A stretch of 64,000 bases of DNA, taken from positions 1 to 64,000 of the forward strand of contig JBGQGS010000001.1 in assembly GCA_041497555.1 (NCBI GenBank). The letters are read 5' to 3'. This document shows positions 24,715 to 33,657 of this stretch, in pieces (position 1 is the stretch's first letter; each line of letters begins with the position of its first letter). A program made the translations under genes and the position numbers. Source of the stretch: Palsa-870 sp041497555. Lineage in GTDB: Bacteria > Chloroflexota > Dormibacteria > Dormibacterales > Dormibacteraceae. The notes under the pieces were generated by a model, which did no database searches, was not told the DNA's origin, and saw nothing but the letters and a program-made list of their open reading frames with translations.

Positions 24715-25521
24715 TCACTCCGCTTGTTCGATCGCTCGCTTGGTCAGCACTCGGGCCAGGTGCTTCTTGTACTCAGGGCTCGCGCGAAGGTCACCGGACG
24801 GATTGAGACCGTCCGACGCGTGCTGCGCCGCTTCCTCCGGTTTGGCGCCCTTGTGCAGGGCCTCCTCGACCGCCTTGGCACGGACCGGTGTCGGTCCCAC
24901 GTTGGTCAGCCCGATTCGCCAGCCGCCGTTCATCTTCTGGGCCGCCGCGCCGACGATCGCCCAGTCGAAAAGACGGCGCCGGAACTTGATGTACTTGTGC
25001 GGGCCGTTCGCCACCGGGAAGACGACCTCGATGACGATCTCGTCTGCCGAAAGCGGCGTCGTGAACAGGTCCTTGAAGAAATCCTTGGCCGCGATCGTCC
25101 GCCGGTTGGTGACGATCTCGGCGTCGAGCATCAGGGCGATGGTCGGGTAGTCGCCTGCCGCGTCCGCGTGCGCGATCGCACCTCCCATCGTGCCCATGTT
25201 GCGCACCTGGTTGTCGCCGATCTCGCTCGCCACCTCGGCGAGGATCGGCAGCTTGTCTTTGACCACGGCTGAGTTCTGGATCGTCACGTGGCGGGTCAAC
25301 GCGCCGATGTGAAGCTTCGATCCGCCTTCTTTGATGTGGTCGAGATCTTTGATGCCGTTGATGTCGATGAGGGCTTTGGGCTGGGCGAGGCGGAGGCGCA
25401 TGAGCGGGATCAGGCTGTGCCCGCCCGCCAGCACCTTGGCGTCCTCGCCGTACTTTTTCAGCAGCTTCGAGGCCTCCTCGACGGAGGAGGCACGAGCGTA
25501 TTCGAATGCGGCCGGGATCAC
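24715..25521 (-). CDS. coxM: CO dehydrogenase-type FAD-binding medium subunit
   Basis: 268 residues. FAD-binding motifs are AGGHSLIPLMRLRLAQP and NMGTMGGAIAHADAAGDYP; LHIGALTRHVTIQ and the C-terminal CO_deh_flav_C region (GGWRIGLTNVGPTPVRAKAVE) follow. It passes electrons from the iron-sulfur subunit to the external acceptor (in CODH, quinones). The start overlaps the coxL stop (GTGA). Confidence 0.92.
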   Translation of the reverse strand: MIPAAFEYARASSVEEASKLLKKYGEDAKVLAGGHSLIPLMRLRLAQPKALIDINGIKDLDHIKEGGSKLHIGALTRHVTIQNSAVVKDKLPILAEVASEIGDNQVRNMGTMGGAIAHADAAGDYPTIALMLDAEIVTNRRTIAAKDFFKDLFTTPLSADEIVIEVVFPVANGPHKYIKFRRRLFDWAIVGAAAQKMNGGWRIGLTNVGPTPVRAKAVEEALHKGAKPEEAAQHASDGLNPSGDLRASPEYKKHLARVLTKRAIEQAE

Positions 25522-27887
25522 TTGCGGGCCTCCTTTCCATTGGTGGACGCCCCGCGTGCTCGATGTATCTGCTGCCAGAGTCGGTCGGGGCTAGCGGGCA
25601 TGTCAACGTGCTTGATGCCGAGTGGTGACAGCGCGTCGCAGATCGCGTTGATGACGGCGGGACTCGCCGCGATCGTACCGGCCTCGCCGATGCCCTTTGC
25701 GCCCAGGGGGTTGGTCGTCGACGGCGTGACGGTGCGGTCGACCTCGAGATGCGGGATTTCGGTGATTCCAGGGATGCTGTAATCGAGGAGCGTGCCAGTC
25801 CTGAGCTGGCCTGTCTCCGGATCGTGGGCGACCTCCTCGAAGAGCGCCTGGGCGATGCCCTGCACCACGCCGCCGTGCACCTGGCCCTCGACGATCATTG
25901 GGTTGATCACATTGCCGCAATCGTCGACTGCGACATAACGCTGAAGTTCAACGGCCCCGGTTTCTGGGTCAACCTCGACGACGCAAACATGCGTGCCGAA
26001 TGGCCAGGACAGATCCGGTGGATCGTAATAGGTGACCGCCTCCAGCCCATGTTCCATACCTTGTGGCAGATTGTCTCGATAGGCGGCAAAGGCAACCTCG
26101 CCCATGGTCTTGGCTTTGTCCGGACTGCCCTTCACATAGAAACGGCCCTGGTCGAAAGCTACGTCCTCATCTGAGGCCTCGAGCATGTGCGCGGCAAGCT
26201 TCCGCGCTTTCTCGACCACCTTGCGGCACGACATCAACACGGCGCTGCCACCGACGTGCAGGCTTCGACTGCCATAGGTCCCATAGCCAAATGGAGTGTC
26301 TCCCGTATCGCCCGTACGCACGTCGATGGCGTCGTATGGGAGGCCGAGCGTATCCGCCGCGATCTGCGCAAACGTGGTGGCGTGGCCCTGCCCGTGAGGG
26401 CTGGTCCCGACATACACCGTCGCGGACCCGGTCGGATGCAGACGCACCGACGATGTTTCCACCAGGGCTAGCGGCTCATTGGCTGCGGTTATCGCGCTCG
26501 GCCCGAACCCGCAGGCCTCGATCCAGGTCGAGAGCCCGATGCCTAGGTAGCGCCCCTTCGAGCGAAGCTCCTTCTGACGTTGCCGTAGAGCGTCATAGCC
26601 GATCGTCCCCAGCGCTTTGGTCAGCGCCTTGTCGTAGTCGCCGGTGTCGTACGTGAGCCCGAGGTAGTTGGTGTGCGGGAACTCCTTGGTGAAGTTCTTG
26701 CGCCGGATCTCGGCCGGATCCATGCCGATCTCGCGCGCCACGAGGTCGATGCCTCGCTCAATGGCATGCGTCGCCTCAGGCCGCCCGGCACCTCGATAGG
26801 CATCTGTCGGGGTTGTGTTGGTCAAGATGCCGACGGTTTGGAACTTGACATTCTTCAAGTCGTAGGCGCCGGCGGCGACTGCGTATGCCGAGCACATGAA
26901 AGAGCTGAAGACGCTCACATATGCCCCGGTGTCGACGTACTGCCGCACCTTGTAGCCGAGAAGGGTGCCATCTTTCTTGGCGGCGACCTCGATGTCGAAG
27001 ATCTGGGCTCGGCCGTGATGCGTGGCCTGGAGGTTTTCGCTGCGACCTTCGACCCACTTGACCGGGCGGCCAGTGAGCTTGGACGCCGCTGCGGCCAGGT
27101 ATTCCTCGGGGTAGATGTGGATCTTGCTCCCGAATCCGCCGCCCACGTCCGGCGCCACGACCCGGATGTTGCTCTCAGGGATCCCCATGGCAAGGGTGAG
27201 GCACAGGCGGACCCAATGAGGAACCTGTGACGACGTCCACATCGTCAGCCGGTTCTCGAACGGGGTGTAGTCGACCACTACAGCTCGACCCTCCATGGCG
27301 ATCGGGAAGAGCCGCTGCTGAAGGATCCTTTCTTTGACGACGACGTCAGCGTGCGCGAAGGCTGTATCGACGTCGCCACCCGCAACAGTCATATCCCAGG
27401 CGACGTTGTCTGGGATCCCGGTGTGCGCTGTCGGACTCTTCGGCTCGAGCGCTTTGTCGAGGTCGACCACTGCCGGCAGCGGTTCAAAGTCCACGCTCAC
27501 CAGCAATGCGGCGTCGGCGGCCTGGTACTTGTCCTGGGCCACTACAACGGCGACGATCTCCCCGTGATAGCGGGCCTCGTCCTTCGCAATGTAGGCCCAA
27601 CCGATTGGCTGCTTTTTGTCGGGGACGAAAGAGTTGGTCACCGGTATTGCACCCTGCAGCAAGCCATCGAAGTCGCGGGCTGTGTAGACCGCAACCACGC
27701 CGGGAGCTTTGGCCGCATCGGTGAGCTCGATGCTCTTGATCCGGGCGTGCCCGTGAGGGCTGCGGACGAATGCTATGTGCAGCATGCCGTTGAGCGTCAT
27801 GTCATCGACGTAGTGGCCGCGTCCAGTGATCAACCGCGGGTCCTCGCGGCGGTGGATCTTGGCTCCGATCATGGTCGTTACTGCCAT
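25518..27887 (-). CDS. coxL: CO dehydrogenase-type molybdopterin large subunit, form II (AYRGAGR)
   Basis: A 789-residue molybdenum hydroxylase large subunit. Landmarks are IGAKIHRREDPRLITGRGHY at the N-terminus, GGGFGSKIHIYPEE, TPTDAYRGAGRPEATHAIER, VYVGTSPHGQGHATTFAQIA and the C-terminal GAKGIGEAGTIAASPAVINAI with the catalytic Glu. True form I CO dehydrogenases carry a cysteine loop (AYxCSFR) that holds copper; here the loop is AYRGAGR with no cysteine, the form II signature. CO oxidation by form II is disputed, so aldehyde, purine or another substrate is possible. ATG 27887 has gaggag upstream; a frame to 27944 adds a basic, non-conserved head. Confidence 0.93.
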   Translation of the reverse strand: MAVTTMIGAKIHRREDPRLITGRGHYVDDMTLNGMLHIAFVRSPHGHARIKSIELTDAAKAPGVVAVYTARDFDGLLQGAIPVTNSFVPDKKQPIGWAYIAKDEARYHGEIVAVVVAQDKYQAADAALLVSVDFEPLPAVVDLDKALEPKSPTAHTGIPDNVAWDMTVAGGDVDTAFAHADVVVKERILQQRLFPIAMEGRAVVVDYTPFENRLTMWTSSQVPHWVRLCLTLAMGIPESNIRVVAPDVGGGFGSKIHIYPEEYLAAAASKLTGRPVKWVEGRSENLQATHHGRAQIFDIEVAAKKDGTLLGYKVRQYVDTGAYVSVFSSFMCSAYAVAAGAYDLKNVKFQTVGILTNTTPTDAYRGAGRPEATHAIERGIDLVAREIGMDPAEIRRKNFTKEFPHTNYLGLTYDTGDYDKALTKALGTIGYDALRQRQKELRSKGRYLGIGLSTWIEACGFGPSAITAANEPLALVETSSVRLHPTGSATVYVGTSPHGQGHATTFAQIAADTLGLPYDAIDVRTGDTGDTPFGYGTYGSRSLHVGGSAVLMSCRKVVEKARKLAAHMLEASDEDVAFDQGRFYVKGSPDKAKTMGEVAFAAYRDNLPQGMEHGLEAVTYYDPPDLSWPFGTHVCVVEVDPETGAVELQRYVAVDDCGNVINPMIVEGQVHGGVVQGIAQALFEEVAHDPETGQLRTGTLLDYSIPGITEIPHLEVDRTVTPSTTNPLGAKGIGEAGTIAASPAVINAICDALSPLGIKHVDMPASPDRLWQQIHRARGASTNGKEARK

Positions 27888-27891
27888 TGCC

Positions 27892-28407
27892 TCAGCTCCT
27901 CTTCGCGGCGGCTTGGTGCTCGCCTGCCTTGGCCTTCGACCCATCCATCGCCTTCGCCGCCGACTGGACTGACTTGATGATGTTCACGTAGCCCGTACAC
28001 CGGCAGAGGTTGCCTTCGAGGCCTCTGCGGATCTCGTCCTCGGTCGGGTTCGGGTTTTGCGACAACAGGTACGCCGCGGCCATGATGAACCCGGGCGTGC
28101 AATAACCGCACTGAAGGCCGTGCTCGTCCCAGAACGCCTGTTGCAGCGGGTGCAGCTCCCCATCCTTGGCCATGCCCTCGATCGTCGTGAGGTTCTTGCC
28201 TTCCGCCTGGACGGCGAACATCGTGCAGCTCTTGACGGCCTGTCCGTCGACGAGGATCGTGCACGCGCCGCACTGGCTCGTATCGCACCCGATGTGGGTG
28301 CCAGTGAGTCCGACTACGTCGCGCAAATAGTGCACGAGCAGAAGCCGCGACTCGACCTCATGCTCATGCTTGTGGCCGTTGACGGTGGTCGATACCTTGT
28401 GCTTCAT
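27892..28407 (-). CDS. coxS: CO dehydrogenase-type [2Fe-2S] small subunit
   Basis: 171 residues. The plant-type ferredoxin cluster ligands lie in HIGCDTSQCGACTILVDG with a downstream Cys in KSCTMF; the second cluster is bound by CGYCTPGFIMAA and LCRCTGYVNI. It carries electrons from the Mo site to FAD. First gene of the minus-strand operon, with a clear ribosome-binding site (aggagg) 5-6 nt before ATG 28407. The C-terminal Lys/Ala tail (AKAGEHQAAAKRS) is longer than usual. Confidence 0.94.
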   Translation of the reverse strand: MKHKVSTTVNGHKHEHEVESRLLLVHYLRDVVGLTGTHIGCDTSQCGACTILVDGQAVKSCTMFAVQAEGKNLTTIEGMAKDGELHPLQQAFWDEHGLQCGYCTPGFIMAAAYLLSQNPNPTEDEIRRGLEGNLCRCTGYVNIIKSVQSAAKAMDGSKAKAGEHQAAAKRS

Positions 28408-28563
28408 ACGCTCCTCCTAATCCCCTCCCCGGTGGGCCTTGCGGCGCCGGGAGCATCGACTCGGGCGCGAGCCCATTCGGTCGACCAGGCGGTCTCGCAG
28501 TCAGACGCGTGGCGGGCCAAAACTCGCACCCTCGTGAACCAGCCGAAGGCGAACCTCATTATT

Positions 28564-28579
28564 GCGCTACTTTTAGCGC
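28564..28579. promoter_or_regulatory. Inverted repeat GCGCTA-cttt-TAGCGC over the coxG -10 region
   Basis: A perfect 6-bp inverted repeat spans a TACTTT box (28568-28573) that ends 10 nt before the coxG ATG. A protein bound here would block coxG and could affect the divergent coxSLM promoter. Confidence 0.4.
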
Positions 28580-28583
28580 CGAA

Positions 28584-29171
28584 ATGCAACTAGAAAATTC
28601 CTTCAGCGTCGCGGCACCCCCCGACCGCGTGTTCGCCTACCTCCTCGACATCAACAAGGTCGTGGGCTGCGTTCCGGGCGCGGAACTCTCTGAGGTCGTG
28701 GATCCGACCACGTTCAAGGGCAAGGTCAAGGTGAAGGTGGGCCCGATCATGGTCGCCTATAACGGCACGGCGCGGATCGCCGACCGCAATGACACGCAGC
28801 GCTCGGCCACGCTCGAGGCTGAGGGACGTGAGACGACCGGGCCGGGCTCCGCGCGGGCGAAGGCCCTGATGACAGTGGAAGCCGACGGCGCGGGATCGAT
28901 GGTCAAGATCGTGACGGACTACAGCGTGGCCGGGCGAGTGGCTCAGTTCGGGCGGGGCGTGATGGAAGACGTCTCCCGCCGGATCGTCAACGACATGGCG
29001 GCGTGCATCAAGGCAAACGTGGAGGCGGCCGAGCCGGCGTCGGGCGGCGGCGGTGGCGCCTCGGGGATTCCTTCGGAACCCGTCACGGCCAAGCCGGTCA
29101 ACGCGCTGAGCCTTTTCTTCCAGGTCCTCTGGACCGGGATCAGGCGTCTCTTTGGCGCCAAGGCCTCGTAA
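28584..29171 (+). CDS. coxG: CoxG-type SRPBCC membrane-anchoring protein
   Basis: 195 residues. MQLENSFSVAAPPDRVFAYL then CVPGAELSEV and FKGKVKVKVGPIMVAYNGTA are the CoxG signature within the SRPBCC fold. After a Gly-rich linker (ASGGGGGASG) the C-terminus is hydrophobic (ALSLFFQVLWTGIRRLFGA), fitting the known role of CoxG in tethering CO dehydrogenase to the membrane. It is divergent from coxS. ATG 28584 is the domain start; the frame is open further upstream but without conservation. Confidence 0.88.
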   Translation: MQLENSFSVAAPPDRVFAYLLDINKVVGCVPGAELSEVVDPTTFKGKVKVKVGPIMVAYNGTARIADRNDTQRSATLEAEGRETTGPGSARAKALMTVEADGAGSMVKIVTDYSVAGRVAQFGRGVMEDVSRRIVNDMAACIKANVEAAEPASGGGGGASGIPSEPVTAKPVNALSLFFQVLWTGIRRLFGAKAS

Positions 29172-29185
29172 GGCCTCACCCCGCG

Positions 29186-29698
29186 TCAGCCCAGGTACAG
29201 TGCCAGCATGTGGTCCCGGTTGACCAGGATCGAAGGCTGCGTCCAGCTCTTGCCGGTCACACCGAAGACGGTGATGGTGACGTCAATCACCGGGAAGAAC
29301 CGGGATTTCAGCAGGATCTCGTTGTGCATGGCAGGCTCGGTGGCCTTCGGGAACTCGGCCGCGCCGGTGACCATGAACGTGTCCGCCTGGTACATGACGT
29401 AGCGCCGGACCATCTCCATCACCTGGTCCGGAGGCGGCGGCTCGGGTTCGATGGTGCGGATCCCGCCGATCATGGCTTTGCTGAACAGGCCCTCCGGCAC
29501 CCCGTTCAGGCCGACGGCGCCGGGAAGGAGAGGCTCGGCGCTCACGTTGCGCAGATGGAACAGGGGCTCGGGGTCGTTGATCGTCTCCCGCAGACGTCCT
29601 CGGACCTGGATTTCGGCGGTGATCCGCTGATATGAGGTCAGCACGTCAACCTTGCTCCACGTAACCGCCAGGTTGAGCGCACCAGTGGTCGGCGACAT
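29186..29698 (-). CDS. Conserved-looking hypothetical protein, 170 residues
   Basis: No family recognised. The protein is soluble with beta-rich patterning: LNLAVTWSKVDVLTSYQRITAEIQVRGRLR, FHLRNVSAEPLLPG, and a C-terminal strand pair (FFPVIDVTITVFGVTGKSWTQPS, ILVNRDHMLALYLG) that resembles small nucleic-acid- or ligand-binding beta proteins. A proline run (EPEPPPPDQ) separates two halves. ATG 29698 is chosen since TATCCT lies 8 nt upstream; a longer opening to 29767 would overlap the amidase start. It is convergent with coxG (14 bp apart). Confidence 0.6.
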   Translation of the reverse strand: MSPTTGALNLAVTWSKVDVLTSYQRITAEIQVRGRLRETINDPEPLFHLRNVSAEPLLPGAVGLNGVPEGLFSKAMIGGIRTIEPEPPPPDQVMEMVRRYVMYQADTFMVTGAAEFPKATEPAMHNEILLKSRFFPVIDVTITVFGVTGKSWTQPSILVNRDHMLALYLG

Positions 29699-29706
29699 CA
29701 GCGCCG

Positions 29707-29712
29707 AGGATA
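29707..29712 (-). promoter_or_regulatory. -10 box TATCCT of the 170-residue hypothetical gene
   Basis: TATCCT on the minus strand ends 8 nt before ATG 29698; no ribosome-binding site. Confidence 0.42.
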
Positions 29713-29748
29713 ACTCCCCGGAACCTTCAGACACCTGAGAATTGGCCC

Positions 29749-30900
29749 ATGGAGTTGCGGGAGGCACGCCGGCGGATCGAGGAGCGTGCCGAGCTTTGCG
29801 CCTTCATCTCGACCTCGTCCGAAGAAGGCGCGGGGACGGTGGTCGCGGTCAAGGATCTGGTGGATGTCGCGGGCATGGTCACGACGGCCGGCGGGATCAT
29901 CCTTTCGAACGCACCTGCCGAGCACGACGCGGCTGTGATTCAGCGCATCCGCCGCGCAGGCTGCCTGGTCGTCGGCAAGACCAACCTGCACGAGTTCGCG
30001 TTCGGCGTGACCAGCGTCAACCCCCATTACGGGACCGTTCGCAACCCGCTCGACCCGAGCCGCGTGGCGGGTGGATCGTCGGGCGGCTCGGCGGTGGCGG
30101 TGGCCGCGGGCATGTGCGACTGGGCGATCGGCAGCGACACCGGCGGCTCGATCCGCATTCCGGGGTCGCTGTGCGGCGTGGCGGGATTCAAGCCGGCGCT
30201 CGGGAGCGTCGACCTCACCGGGGTCGTCCCCCTCAGCTGGTCGCTCGATACGCTGGGCCCCATGGCGGTAGACGTCGCCACCGCCGCGCGCGCGTTCTCA
30301 ATCATGTCCGGAGAGCTCGTTCCCACGGGATACCTCGACAGGCCGCGACTCGCGGTACCCGCCGGCTGGATCACCGACCTGGATGAGCCGACCGAACGCG
30401 CGTGGAGCCTCGTCTCCGATGGTGTGCCAGAGATCGAATTCGTGGATCGCGACCGGCTCTTCCGCGCCGGGCTGACCATCCTCCTGGTCGAGGCTGCGAC
30501 CTATCACCGCCGATGGGCCGACGAATTCCCCGAGAAGTACGGCGCGGACGTCCTCGGCCATATTCGTCGCGGGCTGGGCATCCTTGCGGTCGACTTCGAG
30601 GAGGCCCTCCGGGAGCGGTCACGCCTCCAAGAGGGGGCGGCGCGCGCCATGGAAGGAGTCGACGCGCTGCTGCTGCCCGCGACCGCGATCGTGGCCCCTC
30701 TGGTCGACGCCGGAAACGAGGTGCGAGAGCCCCTCTCGCGATTCACGCGTCCTTTCAACACGACCGGCCAACCGGTCGTCGTGCTCCCGGCGCCGGTGCT
30801 CGGGCTGCCGGTCGGCATTCAGGTGGTCGGGCACACCAACGCGGACGCGCTCCGGGTCGCAATGTGGCTTGAGCGAGAGTGGCAGAACCTCAGTCCGTGA
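29749..30900 (+). CDS. Amidase signature family hydrolase
   Basis: 383 residues, shorter than most amidases (450-500). The catalytic triad is visible: Lys in VVAVKDLVDVAG, the cis-Ser in GGSSGGSAVAVAAGM and the nucleophile Ser in IGSDTGGSIRIPGSLCGVAG. It hydrolyses an amide (GatA, aryl amidase or allophanate hydrolase relatives); the missing C-terminal GatA features and lack of gatB/C nearby argue against tRNA amidation. ATG 29749 follows a short spacer. Its stop overlaps the next GTG (GTGA). Confidence 0.87.
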   Translation: MELREARRRIEERAELCAFISTSSEEGAGTVVAVKDLVDVAGMVTTAGGIILSNAPAEHDAAVIQRIRRAGCLVVGKTNLHEFAFGVTSVNPHYGTVRNPLDPSRVAGGSSGGSAVAVAAGMCDWAIGSDTGGSIRIPGSLCGVAGFKPALGSVDLTGVVPLSWSLDTLGPMAVDVATAARAFSIMSGELVPTGYLDRPRLAVPAGWITDLDEPTERAWSLVSDGVPEIEFVDRDRLFRAGLTILLVEAATYHRRWADEFPEKYGADVLGHIRRGLGILAVDFEEALRERSRLQEGAARAMEGVDALLLPATAIVAPLVDAGNEVREPLSRFTRPFNTTGQPVVVLPAPVLGLPVGIQVVGHTNADALRVAMWLEREWQNLSP

Positions 30901-31718
30901 AGTCCAAGCAGCTGTACCCAGGCGTGTTCAGCCGGCACGCGCTCGCCTATCAAGACCGCCTTGAGCAGGTCATGGCGCGGGGGGAAGCGCTGGGCAGGCT
31001 ACGAGTCCTCGAGCTGGTCGACGCGCAACCCGGCATGCGCGTCCTGGACCTCGCATGCGGGCCCGGAACGCTGAGCCGGCCCCTCGCGCAGAAGGTCCGG
31101 CCCGGCGGCGAGGTGGTCGGCGTGGACCTGGCGCCCGGGATGATCGAGCTTGCCAGGGCGGCCGAAACTCCCAATGCGCGCTTCGAAGTGATGGACATCG
31201 AGCAGCTGTCATTTGCTGACGCGTCATTCGATGCTGCCGCCTGCGGCCATGGCATTCAGTTCGTGCCCGAGCTGGCCGTCGCGCTTCGTGAAGCTCGACG
31301 CGTGCTTCGCCCAGGGGGGAGGTTCGCCGCGAGCGTCCCGGTCGGATCGACCATGGATTCGGTGTGGTCGGTCCTCGACGCGGTCGTCGATCGATGGCTC
31401 GCGCCCGCCCAGGCGGCGGTCGACCAGCAACCCACTCGCGACGCCGTCGCCGACGTGGAGAAGTTTGCGCGGGCTGCTCTCGGCGCAGGCTTCGCGTCTG
31501 CCGACGTTGAGGTGATCGACGAGAAGGTGAGGTGGGCGTCGGCCGAGCAGCTCGTGTCGATGTTCACCAGCTGGTGGGACTGCGCGACCCGGCTGGAAGG
31601 GGTCGACGCGGACCGCCGTGAGAGGTTCATGGAAGAGGCGATCGAGACGCTTCGGCGCACGCATCCGGGCGTGATCGAAACCACCGGACGGAACCACGTG
31701 CTGTTCGCCATCGTTTGA
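30897..31718 (+). CDS. Class I SAM-dependent methyltransferase (UbiE-like)
   Basis: 273 residues. SAM-binding motif I is MRVLDLACGPGTLSRPLA, motif II region EVVGVDLAPGMIELAR, then FEVMDIEQLSFADASFDAAAC and RRVLRPGGRFAASVP. It resembles UbiE/MenG-type methyltransferases; MenG would complete menaquinone synthesis, but the men cluster is 12 kb away, so this is only a possibility. GTG 30897 overlaps the amidase TGA; the stop overlaps the next ATG (TGATG). Confidence 0.85.
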   Translation: MKSKQLYPGVFSRHALAYQDRLEQVMARGEALGRLRVLELVDAQPGMRVLDLACGPGTLSRPLAQKVRPGGEVVGVDLAPGMIELARAAETPNARFEVMDIEQLSFADASFDAAACGHGIQFVPELAVALREARRVLRPGGRFAASVPVGSTMDSVWSVLDAVVDRWLAPAQAAVDQQPTRDAVADVEKFARAALGAGFASADVEVIDEKVRWASAEQLVSMFTSWWDCATRLEGVDADRRERFMEEAIETLRRTHPGVIETTGRNHVLFAIV

Positions 31719-33091
31719 TGAGGTATGCCACTTGGGCTCTCGCGCTGCTCATTTTTCTGGGCGGCTGCGCGCCAGGTCCGCAAGCCATCGCAACGCCCAC
31801 CCCTTCACCATTCGATTCGCCCTCGCCGTCGGCAAGCCCCATCGTCTTCGGTCCCCCTCAATACCGGGCCATGTGGGTCGACGCGTTTCACGACGGCATC
31901 AAGTCACGGGCCCAGGTTGAGAAGTTGGTCGCGGACGCGCACCGAGCCAACCTGAACGCGCTCATCGTCCAGGTGCGCAAGGCTGGCGACGCGTACTTCA
32001 ACCGGGCGGACGAGCCGCGGGCATTGGACATCACCGGGTCTCGGGGTTTCGATCCGCTCGCCTACGTCATACAGCTCGCCCATGCGTCGAAGCCCAGGAT
32101 CGAGGTGCACGCGTGGCTCAACACGTTCTTCGTCGGTGAGTCCAGCGGCGTGTATGTGATGCACGGAGATGCTTGGGCCAATCGCACCAACGACGGCGCG
32201 GCCGGCGGATATCTTGACCCGGGCGTCCCAGGGGTCCAGGCGTACACGCACAAGATCTTCATGGATGTCGCGCGCAACTACGACGTGGACGGCCTGCACA
32301 TGGACTTCGTCCGCTATCCGGGAGTGACCTGGGGCTACAGCCCCGAGTCCCTCGATCTGTACATGCACGAGACCGGCGTGAGCAGCGTGCCTGCACCCGA
32401 CGACAGTCGGTGGCAGGCTTGGCGTCGCGACCGCGTGACGGCATTCGTGCGCGATCTGCACAAGGACCTGCAGAGCGTGAAGCCCGCAGTGAAGCTCAGC
32501 GGCGCGCTCATCTGTTTTGGTGGCGGGCCGGCGACCCCGGCCGATTGGAGCCGCACGTCTGCTTACTCGTCCGTGTTTCAAGACTGGCGTGACTGGATGA
32601 TCAACGGCTACATCGACTTCGGTGTACCGATGAATTACGACAGCGATTGGAGCGGGCGCGAGAAAGGCTGGTTCGATCGATGGTTGGCCTTCGAGAAAGA
32701 CTCCGGGTTCGCCAATCGAGTGGTTACGGGGATCGGCGCCTTCTTGAATTACCCCGAGGACTCTTTGGCCCAGATTCGTCGCGTCCTGGCGCCGTCGGCG
32801 CTTGGAAATCAGGTGCTCGGCGTGGCGATCTACTCGTACAGGTCAACCTCCGTCTACGGCACCAATGATTTCTACGATTCGCCCGACCTTGCCTCCGGGC
32901 TGCCGCGACAGCCATACGCCGGTGGCATCACCAACGAAGCCGGTTTGGGACAGCGGGCGCAAAGGTTCAACGATTGGTTCATGACTCAGCTGTCGCAGTC
33001 TGCCTACTACAGCGACGTTCAGCTAGGTCGGATACGGACGCAGCCGGCCTTCACGCTGCCGGCGGAAGTTCCAGCTCTGCCTGCTGCGTGA
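31718..33091 (+). CDS. Lipoprotein with GHL10/DUF187 glycosyl-hydrolase-like domain
   Basis: 457 residues. A lipoprotein signal ends in IFLGGC (lipobox Cys ~19), then a Pro/Ser/Thr spacer (PTPSPFDSPSPSASP). The domain starts YRAMWVDAFHDGIKSRAQVEKL and continues LIVQVRKAGDAYFNR, IEVHAWLNTFFVG, VDGLHMDFVRYPG and MNYDSDWSGR, the pattern of YddW/YngK-type TIM-barrel hydrolase-like proteins. Acidic residues in DGLHMDF are candidate catalytic groups. Substrate (cell wall or capsule glycan) is not known. ATG 31718 overlaps the methyltransferase stop. Confidence 0.85.
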   Translation: MRYATWALALLIFLGGCAPGPQAIATPTPSPFDSPSPSASPIVFGPPQYRAMWVDAFHDGIKSRAQVEKLVADAHRANLNALIVQVRKAGDAYFNRADEPRALDITGSRGFDPLAYVIQLAHASKPRIEVHAWLNTFFVGESSGVYVMHGDAWANRTNDGAAGGYLDPGVPGVQAYTHKIFMDVARNYDVDGLHMDFVRYPGVTWGYSPESLDLYMHETGVSSVPAPDDSRWQAWRRDRVTAFVRDLHKDLQSVKPAVKLSGALICFGGGPATPADWSRTSAYSSVFQDWRDWMINGYIDFGVPMNYDSDWSGREKGWFDRWLAFEKDSGFANRVVTGIGAFLNYPEDSLAQIRRVLAPSALGNQVLGVAIYSYRSTSVYGTNDFYDSPDLASGLPRQPYAGGITNEAGLGQRAQRFNDWFMTQLSQSAYYSDVQLGRIRTQPAFTLPAEVPALPAA

Positions 33092-33101
33092 AGATCTGGA
33101 G

Positions 33102-33491
33102 ATGCCTCCGGCGAGCGCGATGCTGCGGTTGGTCGCGTTCGCTGTCCCATCGGCGCTTGCCGCGGCCGGCGTTCAGCCTCTGCTTGGAGCCGCGACTGGC
33201 ACGGTGGAGCTGCGGTGGGCGATCGGGCTCGCCGCGCCCGCGGTGATCGTCGCGGGGTTGGTCTTCGGCGCCGGCCGGCTGTTCGATCGCGGTGACGCGG
33301 TGCAGCCGCCGTGGTACTCGGCCTGGGCCCTCTTGCCCGGATCCTTTCTGCTCGCCGGTGCCGCGGCGATGTGCATCTTCGGCGCTCTGGTGGAGTTCTC
33401 GTTGATCACCTGGACTCTGTGGGTCCTGCTGATCGTGGGCTCGTTGCTCTGGGCGGCCGCGATGTTTCTGGTGCGGAGCGCCTCGCGCTGA
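33102..33491 (+). CDS. Small integral membrane protein
   Basis: 129 residues with four predicted helices: LRLVAFAVPSALAAAGVQPLL, LRWAIGLAAPAVIVAGLVFG, YSAWALLPGSFLLAGAAAMCI and WTLWVLLIVGSLLWAAAMFL. No recognised domain. It follows the GHL10 lipoprotein gene by 10 bp and is probably co-transcribed. ATG 33102 or ATG 33120 may be the start. Confidence 0.65.
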   Translation: MPPASAMLRLVAFAVPSALAAAGVQPLLGAATGTVELRWAIGLAAPAVIVAGLVFGAGRLFDRGDAVQPPWYSAWALLPGSFLLAGAAAMCIFGALVEFSLITWTLWVLLIVGSLLWAAAMFLVRSASR

Positions 33492-33657
33492 CCCACTCTC
33501 ACACCTCGAGCAGGGCCCACCCTCCTCCCGCTGGTCCCACCCCCAACCAGCAACACCTGCTGTCGAGGCTACGGCTTGAAAGAGTCGGTGCCAACCCAGG
33601 CTGTTAAGACTGGGCTGCTCGTGAGTGGCTCTTGCGACCGGCCTTGGACGACTTGAG

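Noticed and set aside
25518..27887. Genuine form I CO dehydrogenase
   Set aside because: The active-site loop is AYRGAGR and lacks the Cys of the form I AYxCSFR motif, so a firm CO dehydrogenase call is not justified.
33595..33614. Hairpin downstream of the cold-shock gene as terminator
   Set aside because: The stem is only 5 bp with a 10-nt loop and no T-run on the minus strand.
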